The notes: generated from the letters alone by a model not told the origin. A stretch of 64,000 bases of DNA from Pomphorhynchus laevis (GCA_012934845.2 WNNJ02002806.1:1-64000), one strand, 5' to 3'. Counted from the stretch's first letter, positions 45,719-58,318 are shown. Numbers and translations: made by a program.

Positions 45719-48234
45719 ACTAGTACTACAGTACTGTCGTACTGAGCTGTAGTACTGATGTTGCTAGAAAATTATCGAAACATCATTCACATTGATTCAT
45801 TCATTGATTGCCGTCTGCCAGTCTTTCTCTTCATCCAGTAGTTGGACGGATCTTGCACTTTCGTCATCTTGTGATGACGAAACGGCATTCGTCATCCTTT
45901 CGCGTCAGGCTTACATGTTTTACAATGAATTCACGCGAAATGTTTTCACACTCCTTAAATAATAGTTAGCCGATATTACAGAGACGTGCACTGGCGATTG
46001 CCAGTTCTTTTGCTTAAGATCCTTTTTGTTGAAGCTGTACTTCTGATTTAGTACTATATGATGTTACTAGAAAACTTTCTAGTACATCATTCACATTGAT
46101 TAATAAATTGATTGCCGTCTGCCATTCTCTCTTGGCATCCAGTAGGGGAAGGGATTTAGCACTGATGACTCATTGTGATGACAAAACGGCATTCGTCATT
46201 CTTTCGCGTCTAACTTACATGTTTTACAAGAAATTTAAGCGGAATGGTCTTACTCTCCTTAAATTAAAGTTAGCCGATGTTAAAGAGACTTGGGCTGACG
46301 GTCTCGAGTGCTTTTGCTAGTTATACTTTTTTAATGAAGCTGTAGTACTGATTTAGTACTCTATGATGTTACTTGAAAATTTTCTATTACATTATTTACA
46401 TTGATTCATTCATGTATTGCCGGCTGCCAGACTTTCTCTGCATCAAGTAGTGGGATAGATCTAGCACTGATGAGTCGTAGTGATTACGAAACGGTATTCG
46501 TCATTCATTCGCGTCTGGCTTACTGGTTTTACAAAAATTCACTTACAATGATCTCACTTTCCTTAGATAAAAGTTAGCTGATATTAAATAAAAACGCGCC
46601 GGCGATTACCAGTGCTTTTGCTAACGATCCTTTTTGGTGAAGCTGTACTACTAATTTAGTACTCTATGATGTTACCAGAAAATTTTCTGGAACATCATTC
46701 ACATTGATTGATTCATAAATAGCCGTCTGCCAATCCTCCTGTGAATCAAGCAGTTGGATGAATGTGGCACTGATAAGTTATTGTGATGACGAAACGGCAT
46801 TCGTCATTCTTTCGCGTCTGGCTTACATGTTTACAAGAGATTCACCCGGAATGATCTCACTCTCCTTAAATAAAAGTAAGTTGATATAAAAGAGACCTGC
46901 TCTTGCGATTGCCAGTACTTTTGCTAATGATCCTTATTTTATGAAGTTGTAGTAATGATTTAGTACTCTATGATGTTACTAGATAATTTTCTAGTAAATT
47001 ATTCACATTAATTCATTCATTGATTGCCTCTGCTAGTTTTTCTCTGCATTCAGTAGTGATAGAAATCTTGCACTGATGATTCATTCCGATGCCGAACCAG
47101 CATTCGTCATTCTTTCGCGTCTGGCTTAAATGTTTTAGAAAAAATTCAAGCGGAATTGTCTCACTCTCCTTAACTAAAAGTTAGCCGATATTAAAGAGAC
47201 CTGCGCTGGCGTTTGCAAGTGCTTTTACTAATGATCCTATTTTGTGAAACTGTAGTACTGATTAAGTACGCTGTGATGTTACTAGAAAATTTTCTAGAAC
47301 ATCATTCACATTGATTCATTCATTGATTTCCTTTTGCTAGTCCTCCACTTCATCCATATGTTGTAGGAATATTGCACTAATGAGTCATTGTAATGACTAA
47401 ACGGCATTCGTCATTCTTTTGCGTCTGGCTTAGAGGTTTTACAAAACATTCACAATGAATGTTCTCACTTTCCTTAAATAAAAGTTAGCCGATATTAAAG
47501 AGAACTGCCCTGGCGTTTGCAAGTGCTTTTGCTAAGGATCCTTTTTGGTGAAGCTGTTGTACTTAATGAGTAATCTATGATGTTACTAGATACTTTTTTA
47601 GATAAATCACATTACTTCATTCATTTTTGTATTCTGCCAATCTTCCCCTGCATTAAGTAGTAGAAGGGATCTAGCACTGATTAGTCATTGTGATGACGAA
47701 ACAGCATTCGTCATTCTTTCGCGTCTAACGCTTATGTTTTACAAGAAATTCACGCGGAACGGTCTCACTCTCCTTAAATAAAAGTTAGCCGATATTAAAG
47801 AGACCTGTGATGGCATTTGTAAGTGCTTTTGCTAATGATCCTTCTTGGTGAAGCTGTAGTACTAATTTAGTACTCTATGATGTTACTATAAAATTTTCTA
47901 ATACATCATTTACACTGATTAATTCATATATTGCCTTCTGCCAGTCTTCCTCTGCATCCAGTAGTTGAAAAAATCTGGCACTGATGAGTAATTGTGATTA
48001 CGAAACGACAATCGTCATTCTTCGCGTCTGGCTTACATGTTTTAAAAGAAATTCACACGGAATGATCTCACTCTCTTTAAACAAAAGTTAGCCGATATAA
48101 AAGAGACATGCGCTGGCGATTGCCAGTGCTTTCGCTAATGATCCTTTTTGGTAAAGCGTTACTACTGATTTAGTACTCTGCAATGTTGCTAGAAAATTTT
48201 CTAGTGTATCATTCACATTAATTCATTCATTGAT

Positions 48235-48312
48235 TGGCGTCTGCCAGTTTTCCTCTACATCTGGTAGTAAGAGGGATCTGGCACTGATGAGTCATTGTGA
48301 TGACGAAACGGC
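48235..48312 (+). ncRNA. Type III hammerhead ribozyme, copy with best helix I
   Basis: Predicted cleavage after C48241. Helix I is TGCCAG (48242-48247) with CTGGCA (48278-48283), extended by CCTC (48252-48255) with GAGG (48271-48274). Core CTGATGA is 48284-48290, helix II GTCA/TGAC is 48291-48294 with 48301-48304, and GAAA is 48305-48308. Helix III has one G-G mismatch (GGCGT against ACGGC). Confidence 0.8.
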
Positions 48313-48841
48313 ATTCGTCATTCTATCGCGTCTGGCTAACATGTTTACAAGAAATTCACGCTAAAAGGGTCTTACTTTCCTTAAAAAAATGTTAGGCGAT
48401 ATTAAAGAGACATGCGCTAGCATTTGTCAATGCTTTCGCTAATGATCCTTTTTGGTGGAGCGTTAATACTGATTTAGTAGTCTGTGATGTTACTAGAAAA
48501 TTTTTTAGTATATCATTCACATTAATTTAGTCATTGATTGCCGTATGCCAGTTTTCCTCTGCATCCAGTAGTGCAAGGAATCTTGCACTGATGAGTCATT
48601 GTGATGACGAATCGCAATTCGTCATTCTTTCGCGTCTGGCTTACATGTTTACAAGAACTTTACGCGGAATGTTCTTACTTTCCTTAAATAAAAGTTAGCC
48701 GATATTAATGAGACATGCGCAGGCGTTTGCCAGTGCTTTCGATAATGATTCTTTTTGGTGAAGCATTACTACTGATTTAGTACTCTGTAATGTTACTAGA
48801 AAATTTTCTAGTACATCATTCACATTGATTCATTTATTGAT

Positions 48842-48920
48842 TGCCGTCTGCCAGTTTTTCAATGCATCCAGTAGTAAGAGGGATCTGGCACTGATGAGTC
48901 GTTGTGATGACGAAACGGCA
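48842..48920 (+). ncRNA. Type III hammerhead ribozyme, copy with full helix III
   Basis: TGCCGT (48842-48847) pairs with ACGGCA (48915-48920), 6 bp. Cleavage is predicted after C48848. Helix I is TGCCAG (48849-48854) with CTGGCA (48885-48890), 6 bp, and its outer part is weak. CTGATGA is 48891-48897. Helix II is GTCG with TGAC, including one G-U pair. GAAA is 48912-48915. Every invariant core base is present. Confidence 0.82.
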
Positions 48921-51900
48921 TTCGTCATTCTTTCGCGTCTGGCTTACATGTTTTACAAGAAATTCTTTCGGAATGATCTCACTCTCCTTAAATAAAAGTA
49001 AGCCGATATTAAAGAGACATGCGCTGGCGATTGCCAGTGATTCACATTGATTCATTCATTGGTTGCCGTCTGCCAGTCCCCTTTTGCATCCATTAGTGAG
49101 AGGGATCTGGCACTGATGAGTCGTTGTGATGACGAATCTGCATTTGTCATTGTTTTGCGTCTGGCTTACATGTTTTACAAAAAATTTACGCTGAATAGTC
49201 TCACTTTTTTTAAATGAAAGTTGAGCGATATTAAAGAGACCTGCGCGTGCGTTTGTTAGTGCCTTTACAAATGATATTTTTGGTTAAAACTGTAGTACTG
49301 ATTTAGTACGCTATGATGTTATCTGAAAATTTTTTAGTACATTATTCAAATTGATTCATTCATTGATTGCCGTCTGCCAGTATTTCTCTGCATCCAGTAG
49401 TGGGAGGGATCTGCCACTGATGAGTCAATGTGATGACGAAACAGCATACGTCACTCTTTCGCGTCTGGGGCTCATGTTGTACAAACAAATTCGCCCCGAA
49501 TGGTCTCACTCTTCTATAATAAAAGTTAGCCGATATTAAACCGATCGGCGCTGGCGTTTGCCAGTGCTTTTGCTAATGATTCTTTTTAATGAAGCTGTAG
49601 ATCTGATTTAGTACCCTATGATGTTACAAGAAAATTTGTTAGCACATCATTCACGTTGATTCATTTATTGATTGACTTCTGCCAGTCCTCTTTTGCATAC
49701 AGTAGTAAGAGGTATCTGCCACTAATGGGTCATTGTGATGACGAAACGGCATTTGTCATTTTTTCGCGTCTGATCTACATGTTTTACAAAAAATTTACGC
49801 GAAATAATCGCACTCTCTTATAATAAAAGTTAGCCGATAGTAAAGTGATCGGTGCTGGCGTTTGCCAGTGCTTTTGCTAATGATCCTTTTTGGTTATGCT
49901 GTAGATCTGATTTAGTACTCTATGATGTTACTACTAATTTTCTAGCACATTATTCACGTTGATTTATTTATTGATTGCCGTCCGCCAGCCTCTTTTGCAT
50001 ACAGTAGTAAGAGGGACTGCCACTGATGGGTCATTGTGATGACGAAACGGCATTTGTCATTTTTTCGCGTTTGGCATACATGTTTTACAAGAAATTCACG
50101 TTTAATATTCGCATTCTCCTTAATTAAAAGTTAGCCGATATTAAAGAGATCTGCGCTGGCGTTTGATAGTGCTTTTGTAATGATGCTTTTCGGTATAGCC
50201 GTAGACTGATTTAGTACTCTTTGATGTTACAAGAAAATTTTCTAGTACATCATTTAAATTGATTTATGCATTAATTGCCGTCTGCCAGTTCTCCTCTGCA
50301 TCTAGTAGTTTTGAGATTTGGCACTGATGAGCCATTGTGATGACGAAACGGCATTCGTCATTCTTTCGCGTCTGGCTTAAATGTTTACAAGAAATTCAAA
50401 CGGAATTATCTCACTCTCTATAGATAAAAGTTAGCCGATATTAAAGAGACTTGATCTGGCGTTGGCCAATGCTTTTGCTAATGATCATATTTGGTCAAGA
50501 TGTAGTACTGATTTAGTACTATTTAATGTTACTAGAAAATTTTCTTGTACATCATTCACATTGATTCATTCAATGATTGCTGTCTGCAGGTCCTCGAATG
50601 CATCCAGAAATAGGAGGGATTGATCACTGATGATCATTGTGAGGACAAAACGGCATTCGTCATTCTTTCGAGTCTAACTTACATGTTTTACAAGAAGTTC
50701 ACGCAAAATGGTTTTACTCTTCTTAAATAAAAGTTAGCCGATATTAAATAGGCATGCGCTGGCATTTGTTAGTGCTTTTGAAAATGATCCTCTTTGGTGA
50801 ATCTGCAGTACTGAATTAGTACTCTCTGATGTTACTAGAGAATTTTTTAATACATCATTCACATTGATTTATTCATTGATTGCCATCTGCCCGTCTACCT
50901 TTGCATTCAGTAGGGGAAGAGATCCAGTACTAATGAGTCATTCTGATGACGCAACAGCATTCGACATTCTTTCGCGTCTGGCTTGCATTTTTTACAAAAT
51001 ATTCACGATGAATTGTCACATTCTCCTTAAGTTAAATTTAGCCGATATTAAAGAGAATTTCGTTTGCATTTGCCAGTGTTTTTGATAATGATCCTTTTTG
51101 GTGAATATATAGTACTGAATTTGTACTCTATTAAGTTACTTGAAAATTTTCTAATACATCATTTACATTTATTTATTTATTGATTGCCGTCTGCTAGTCC
51201 TCCTCTACATCTAGTATGAAGATCTTGCACTGATGATTCATTGTGTTTAGGAAACGGCATTCGTCATTATTTCGCGTCTGGTTTTCATGTTTCACAAAAA
51301 ATTCACGCTGAATCTTCACACTCTCCTTAAATAAACGTTAGCAGATATAAAAGAGACCTTCGCTGGCGTTTGCCGGTGCTTTTGCTAAGGTTTTTTAGTG
51401 AATCTGCAGTACTGATCTAGTACTCTATGATGTTACTATAAAATTTTCTAGTACATCATATTCATTGATTCATTCAGGTATTGCCGTCTGCCAGATTCCT
51501 CAGCATTTAATGATGGGAGGGTCTATCACTGATGAGTCATTGTGATGACAACACAGCATTCGTCATTTTTTCGCGTCTGGCTTACATGTTTTACAAGAAA
51601 TTTACTCAAAATGACCTCACACTCATTAAATAAAAGTAAGCCGATATTAAAGGGACATGCGCTAGCGATGGCAGGTGCTTTTGCTAATGATGCTTATTGG
51701 TGAAACTGTACTACTGATTTAGTACTCAATGATGTTACTGGAAAATTTTCTAGTACATCATTCACATTAATTCATTAATTGATTGCAGTCTGCCAGTCCT
51801 CCTCTGCATCCAGTAGTTTGTGAGATCCGGCACTGATGAGCCATTGTGATGACGAAACGGCATTCGTCATTCCTTCGCGTCTGGCTTACATGTTTTACAA

Positions 51901-54759
51901 AAAATTCACACGGAATTATCTCACTCTCCTTAATAAAAGTCAGCCGATATTTAAGAGTCTTGCTCTGGCGTTTGACAGTGCTTTTGCTAATGATCATAAT
52001 TGATGAAGATGTAGTACTGATTTGTACTATATAATGTTACTAGCAAATTTTCTAGTACATCATTCACATTGATTCATTCATTGATTGCCCGTCTGCAACC
52101 CTCTAATGCATCTAGTAGTTTGTGAGATCCGCCACTGATGAGCCATTGTGATGACAAAACGGCGTTTGTCATTCTTTCGCGTCTAACTTACATGTTTTAC
52201 AAACAATTTCACGCTAAATCTTCTCACTCTCCATCAATAAAAGTAAGCCGATATTAATGAGACCTGTGCTGGCGTTTGCCAGTACTTTTGCCAGTGATCC
52301 TTTTTGGTGAAGCTGTAGTACTGATTTATTACTCTATGATGTTACTAGAAAATTTTCTAGTACATCATTCACATTGATTCATTCATAGATTGGCGTATTT
52401 CAGTCTTCCTCTGTATCTAGTAGTTTGAGAGGTCTGGAAATAATTAGTCATCGTGATGTCGACACGGCCTACGTCATTATTTCGCGTCTGGCTTACACGT
52501 TTTACAAGAAATTTACGCGGAATGGCCTTACTCTCCCTTAATAAAATTATCCGATATAAAAGAGACCTGCGCTGTCGTTTGCCAGTGCTTTTGCAAATGA
52601 TCCTATTTGGTGAAGCCTTAGTACTGATTTAGTACTCTATGATGTGTCTAGAAAATTTTCTATTACATCATTCACATTAATTCATTCATTGATTGCTGTA
52701 TGCCAGTCCTCTCATGCATCCAGTAGTGGGAAGGATTTGGCATTGATGACACATTGTCTTGACGAAACGGCATTGGTCATTCTTTTGCGTCTGGCTTACA
52801 TGTTTTACAAGAAATTTACGCGGAATAGTCTTACTCTCTTAAAAAAAGCCGATATTAAAGAGACCTGCGCTGGCGTTTGCCAGTGTTTTTGCTAATGATC
52901 CTTATTCGTGAAGCTTAAGTACTGATTTAGTACTCTATGATGTTACTTGAAAATTTTCTAGTACATCATTCACATTGATTCATTTATTGATTGCCGGCTG
53001 CCAGTCCTCGAATGCATCCAGTAGTGGTAGGAATTTGGCACTAATGAGTCATTGTGAAGATGAATCGGCATTCGTCATTCTTTTGCGTCAGTATTTCCTG
53101 TTTTACAGGAAATTCACGGGTAATGTTCTCACTCTCCTTAAATAAAAGTTAGCAGATATAGGAGACCTTCGCTTGCATTTGGCAGGACTTTTGAAAATGA
53201 TCCTTTTATGTAAATCTGTCGTACTGAATTAGTACTCTATGATGTTACTAGAAAATTTTCTAATACATTATTTACATTGATTTATTTATTGATTGCCGTC
53301 GGCTAGTCCTCCTCTGCATCTCGTAGGGGGAGAGATATAGCACTAATGATTCATTGTGATTAGGAAACGGCATTCGTCATTCTTTCGCGTCTGTCTTCCA
53401 TGTTTTACAAGAAATAAAGGCGGAATGGTCACACTCTTTTTAAATAATAGTTAGCCGATATTAAAAAGACCTGCGCTTGCGTTTGCAACTGCTTTTACTA
53501 ATGATATTTTTTGGTAAAATTGTAGTACTGATTTAGTACCCTATGATGTTGCAAGAAAATTATCGAAACATCATTCACATTGATTCATTCATTGATGGCC
53601 GTCTGCCAGTTCTCTTCTTCATTCAGTAGTTGGAAGGATCTTGTCCTGATAAGATATGGTGATGGCATAACAGCATTCGTCATTATTTCCTGTCTAGCTT
53701 ACATGTTTTACAAGAAATTCACTCGTAATCTTCTCACTCTCCTTAAATAAAAGTTAGCCGATATTAAGGAGACCTGTGCTGGCATTTGCCAGTGCTTTTG
53801 CTCATGATCCTTTTTGGTAAAGCTCTAGTACTGATTTAGTACTCTATGATGTTACTAGAAAATTTTCTAGTACATCATTCACATTGATTCATTCATTGAT
53901 TGTCGTCTGCCAGTACTCCTAGTCATCCAGTATTAGGAGGGATCATGCAATTATAAGTCATTGTGATGACAAAACGGCATTCATCATTCTTTTGCGTCTG
54001 GCTTACATGTTTACAAGAAATTTAAGCGGGATAGTCTAATCCTTTTTAAAAAAAGTAAGCCAATATTAAAGAGATCTGCGCTGGCGTTTGCATGTGCATT
54101 AGCTTATGATGCTTTTTGGTGAAGCTGTAGTACTGATTTAAGACTTTTTGAGGTTACTAGAAAATTTTCTAGTACACCATTTACATTGATTGATTCATAG
54201 ATTTCCGTCTGCCAGTCCTTCTCTGCTTCCAGTAATTGGAGATCTCTAGCACTGATGAGTCATTGTGATTACAAAACGGCATTTTTACACTTTCGCGTCT
54301 GGCTCTCATGCTTTACAAAAAATTCACTCATAATTGTCTCACTCTACTTAACAAAAAGTTAGCCAATATTAAAGAGACCTGCGCTGGCGTTTTCCAGTGC
54401 TTTTGCTAATTATATTATTTAGTGAACCTGTAGTACTGATTTAGTACGCTATTATGTTACTAGAACATTTTCTAGTACATCATTCACATTGATTCGTTCA
54501 TAGATTGCAGTGTTTCAGTCCTCCTTTGCATATCGTTGTTGTAGGTATATTGCACTAATGAGTCATTATGATGACAAAACGGCATTCGTCATTCTTTCGT
54601 GTATGGCTTACATGTTTTACAAGAAATTAACGCGGAGTTCCTACTCTTAGTTAATAAAAGTTAGCCGATATTAAAGAGACATGCGCTGTCGATTGCAGGG
54701 GCTTTTGCTAATGACCCTTTTTGGTAAAGCTGTACTACTGATTTAGTACTCTATGATGT

Positions 54760-54779
54760 TACTAGAAAATTTTCTAGTA
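54760..54779. repeat. Example of the 20-bp palindrome of satellite B
   Basis: TACTAGAAAATTTTCTAGTA is fully self-complementary. Flanking GATGT and ACATC extend it to about 14-bp arms with one bulged base. It is present, with variants, in most monomers and lies about 50 bp before the ribozyme cleavage site. Confidence 0.85.
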
Positions 54780-56022
54780 CATCATTCACATTGATTCACA
54801 TATAGATTGCCGTGTTTCAGTACTCCTCTGCATCCAGTAGTCAAAGCGATTTGGCACTGATTAGTCATTGTGATGACGAAACAGCATTCGTCATTCTTTT
54901 GTGTCTAGCACTTATGTTTTACAAAAAATTCACGCGGAATGGTGTCACTCTCTTTAAATAAAAGTAAGTCGATATTAAAGAGACCTGTGCTGGCATTTGC
55001 CAGTGCTTTTGCTAGTGATCCTTTTTGGTGAGCTGTAGTACTGATTTAGTAATCTATCATGTTACTCAAATTTTTTCTAGTACATCATTCATATTAATTT
55101 ATTCATTGATTGTCGACAGCCAGTCCTCCTCTGCATCCAGTAGTTAGAGGGATCTGGCACTGATGAGTCATTGTGATGACGAAACAGCACTCGTCATTGT
55201 TTCGCGTCTATCTTACATGTTTAGACGAAATTCACTCGAAATGGTCTCACTTTTCTTTAATAAAAGTTAGCCGACATAAATGAGACCAGTGCTACTATTT
55301 GACAGTACTTTTCCTAATGGTCCTTTTTCGTGAAGCTGTAGTATTAATTTAGTACTTTATGATGTTACTATAAATTTTTTTAGTACATCATTTACATTGA
55401 TTAATTTGTTTATTGCCGTCTGCCAGTTCTTTTTTGCATCCAGTAGTAAGATGGATCTGGCACTGATGAGTCATTGTGATGACGAATCACAATTGTCATT
55501 TCTTTGCATCTGGATTACAGAGACCTGCGATGGCGTTTGCAACTGTTTTTGCCAACGATATTTTTGGGTGAAGCTGTAGTACTGATTTTGTACCCTTTAG
55601 TTGAAGGGATCTTCCCCTGATGAGTTATGGTGATGACGAAACTGCATTCGTCATTATTTCCCGTCTAACTTACATGTTTTACAAAAAATTCACGCCAAAT
55701 TTTCTTACTCTCCTTAAATAAAAGTTAGCAGTTATTAAAGAGACCTGCGTTTGCGTTTGCCAGTGCTTTTGCTAAGGTTCTTTTTTAGAGTAGCTGTAGT
55801 ACTGATAAAGTCCTCTATGATGTTACCATAAAATTTTCTAGTACATCATTTTCATTGATACATTCAAGTATTGCCGTCTGTCAGTTTGCCTCTGCATCCA
55901 ATAATGGAAGGGTATGGCACTGATAAGTCATTGTGATGACAAAACAGCATTCGTCATTCTTCCGCGTCTGGCTCACATATTTTACAAGACATTCACGCGA
56001 AATTGTCTTACTTTATGTCTTA

Positions 56023-56770
56023 CAATATTAATGATAAAGAAGGTGTATATCTAGATATGAACATTAAATTAACATTAACTAAAACTACTATTAATTTATA
56101 CCGTAAAGATGACATATTTAAATTTACAAGAAACATATTCTTGCATGAGCATTCATGCATACCATATAATATAAAATATAATACATTAAATAATGAAATT
56201 TTAAGAATTGCAACAATATGCAATGATATTGACTTTCTTCAAAATCATTTAAATAATTTAATAGATACATATTTTAAACTCGGTTACTATAAAAATAACA
56301 TCAAGCAGAAAATAGTAAATTATCTAAATCAACACAATAATATAAAAAATAAATTTAAACTCTTAAGTGGCAAATTTTTATGGATGGATAATAAATAATA
56401 TACTTTGCATTAGAATAAGATACTAGATAGTTATTTCAGAGGAAATATATCATTAGCATGTATTTGGCCCCGCTGCTATGTTGGGTAGAGGAGTTAGGGG
56501 CCGAAACCTGATAGCATAGCAGTTCCTCCTGATGACCTCTAATTCTTATTCTGATACAACGTCTGTTATTTATTAGTCAATTCATAAAAATGACGTTTAT
56601 TTTAAATTATTCTTTTTATTTTTATTTTTTAACTTGATTTAAATTATAGAAAATCTAAAAACAATTATTAATTTTATTATTTAATTATTAAATTTTGATT
56701 TAGCATTATTATGTTTTGTTTATTTTATAATTATATTAAATACGTAGACTCAGTTAGCTGATTTAATTTG
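56023..56770 (+). mobile_element. Penelope-like element, copy D (3' end)
   Basis: Begins inside the RT ORF just after motif C and reads open to the family stop near 56398 (last residues GKFLWMDNK), followed by the pseudoknot RNA and the complete 3' end to GATTTAATTT. The left flank is satellite B with a repeated GTCTTAC (near 56006 and 56018). The right flank is not satellite, so this copy marks the end of the array. Confidence 0.87.
56466..56530 (+). ncRNA. PLE 3' structured RNA (pseudoknot), copy D
   Basis: GGCCCC 56466-56471 with its GGGGCC partner downstream, and CATAGCAG at 56515-56522; same sequence as copies A-C although the flanking PLE sequence differs at several positions. Confidence 0.68.
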
Positions 56771-56984
56771 TTCTACTGACATGTTATTATTGACCTGTGG
56801 ACTTTGTTTTCCTGGTAATATGACCTCTGTCAGAAATACTGAAACTATGTATTATTGGTTACGACTTTACTATTATTTTTTCTTATTTTCAAACAAGCAT
56901 GAATTATTAATTCCTAAAAAAGGGAGAAGTTCGCATCCCAAGGTGTTTACACTTTAAAATGTAAACTGCTTCACGTGATCACGT
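56771..56984. other. Unclassified AT-rich stretch
   Basis: No gene is seen. It includes a hairpin GTTTACA...TGTAAAC and the perfect 12-bp palindrome ACGTGATCACGT (56973-56984) next to the stop codon of the minus-strand LINE; part of it is probably that LINE's 3' UTR. Confidence 0.45.
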
Positions 56985-58079
56985 TTAAGAGACCAGGTAA
57001 TGGCCAATAGCAAGGTCGCGTAGCGCGTGGAGTGAAGGTGGTAGATCTTTATAGATCTTGTTCCAGCCTGTAACCACCATCTGGCAGGGCAGCCTCTGCC
57101 AGATGTACAAGGAGGAGTGCTGACGTATAGTATCCAGAACCTTTGACCTTAGAATTTGAAGAGCACTCAGCGTCGAATAACCTCTACGGAACCCATGTTG
57201 TTCAGATGGTAACAAATCACTGCGAAACCGAAGCAAACGCAACGCTGTTACATTCGACAAAACTTTATATGCATGATTATGTAGCGCTATTCCCCTGTAC
57301 GAGTCTTCACACGAAGGGTCCCCTGAACCCTTGTAGATTACTTTGATTATGACATCACGCCAACCAAGTGGGATAGGGTGGCCTCTAAGTATAGCATTGA
57401 AGAAAAATAGCCAATAGTCCGAAACTACGCTGAAGGTCTGTCTCATGTGTTCTACACACAATTGGTCTATTCCCGCTGCTTTACAGGAGGACATCTTGAA
57501 TAGACATAACTCAATTTCGTCTTTGTCAAAACTAAGATTAAGATGATTTTGGTCAATTAGATGGCAATAAAGAACACAATCCTTAGAATTAAAAGACGAA
57601 AGATTAGTTTAAGCTAGAATATTCACAAAATGTTGACGCCACTGTTCCAAAGGAATCCGAGGAGCAAGTTTACATGATCTAGAGTGTAAAAGCCACGGAG
57701 CATTCCCTGCTCTGGAAAGCAGTCTTCGCTCTTTTGCTAATAAGTTCTCCAACTTAAACCTTTTCACACCATTCAAATAAAGCCGACGTAAGTATACGAA
57801 ATCTGAGTTGGAGAGTGCAAATTCATTTGACTTGTAGAAAGAAAGTAGAAGTTTTTGCAATCGTCTCATATTATCCGGCATTCTAAACGAACTACGAGAA
57901 ACGGGATTTTTAAACTCACATGAAGATAAAAGTGTGTTGCAAAGTAAAGAGTAACTGTGATAAATGTGTCCCTTACTCAAAAGACGCTTAGAATTCTCCA
58001 AATTATAGAGGTCAAGAGCTTCAAATGAGATATTCCTACTGACGGCTTGAACAGATTGGTAAGTACTACGGTTTGTCAC
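56985..58079 (-). pseudogene. LINE fragment with RT core deleted
   Basis: Read on the minus strand. The first part (58079-57609) is the linker before the RT, with a conserved ending WRQHFVNILA. One in-frame TAA lies at 57609-57611, then the same frame continues for 38 codons into 57494-56985. That part has RT motifs GIDQLCVEHM, WRDVIIKVIYKG, DSYRGIALHNHAYKV and FRRGYSTLSALQIL. After SKVLDTIRQHSS the catalytic motifs A to C (AFD, QG, YADD) are missing, and the frame ends with a peptide (DLPPSLHALRDLAIGHYLVS) that looks like an ORF C terminus. I infer an internal deletion of the RT core. The clade may be near that of the LINE at 1-1155, but this is uncertain. Confidence 0.75.
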
Positions 58080-58268
58080 AAAGCCCTCTAGAATACATAT
58101 TACTGGCTAATAATAATATTACTGGCTATAATATTACTGGTCAAGAGCCAGTATTAATGGTCTAGAGGTCAAGAGCTTCAAATGAGATTTTCCTACTGAC
58201 GGCTTGAACAGATAGGTAAGTACTACGGTTTGTCACAAAGCCCTCTAGAATACATATTACTGGCTAAT
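58008..58268. repeat. Direct duplication of ~105 bp at LINE 5' side
   Basis: 58008-58113 and 58163-58268 are nearly identical (AGAGGTCAAGAGCTTC to TATTACTGGCTAATA). Between and after them lie several copies of ATTACTGGCTA. The duplication includes the first codons of the LINE fragment. Confidence 0.88.
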
Positions 58269-58318
58269 AGTAATAATATTACTGGCTATCATATTACTGG
58301 CTATAATAATAATTTTTT

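Larger units (their letters stand above)
30907..56022 (+). repeat. Satellite B: hammerhead-ribozyme satellite, ~80 monomers of ~300 bp
   Basis: Tandem monomers of about 300-307 bp (for example ribozyme sites near 31784 and 32091, or 49064 and 49366). The consensus monomer contains, in order: a type III hammerhead ribozyme; a segment with GGTCTC that can pair with GAGACC (for example 47761-47766 with 47800-47805); a hairpin CTGGC-GTTT-GCCAG (for example 42668-42681); paired AGTACT boxes; and a 20-bp palindrome TACTAGAAAATTTTCTAGTA. Monomers vary by substitutions and small indels, so most are old. No regular higher-order repeat runs through the array, but blocks are duplicated. Two PLE fragments interrupt it. 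Small ORFs in it recur with the monomer and overlap the ribozyme, so I do not call them genes. Confidence 0.9.

Noticed and set aside
30907-56022. Many 60-90-codon ORFs in satellite B
   Set aside because: They recur at the monomer period, start at varying points, and run through the ribozyme and palindromes; no start context or conservation beyond the repeat itself.
30907-56022. Type I hammerhead reading of satellite B using the second GTC (GAAACGGCATTCGTC)
   Set aside because: Helix III would have 3 bp, and the sequences that should form helix I do not pair. The type III fold explains all helices.
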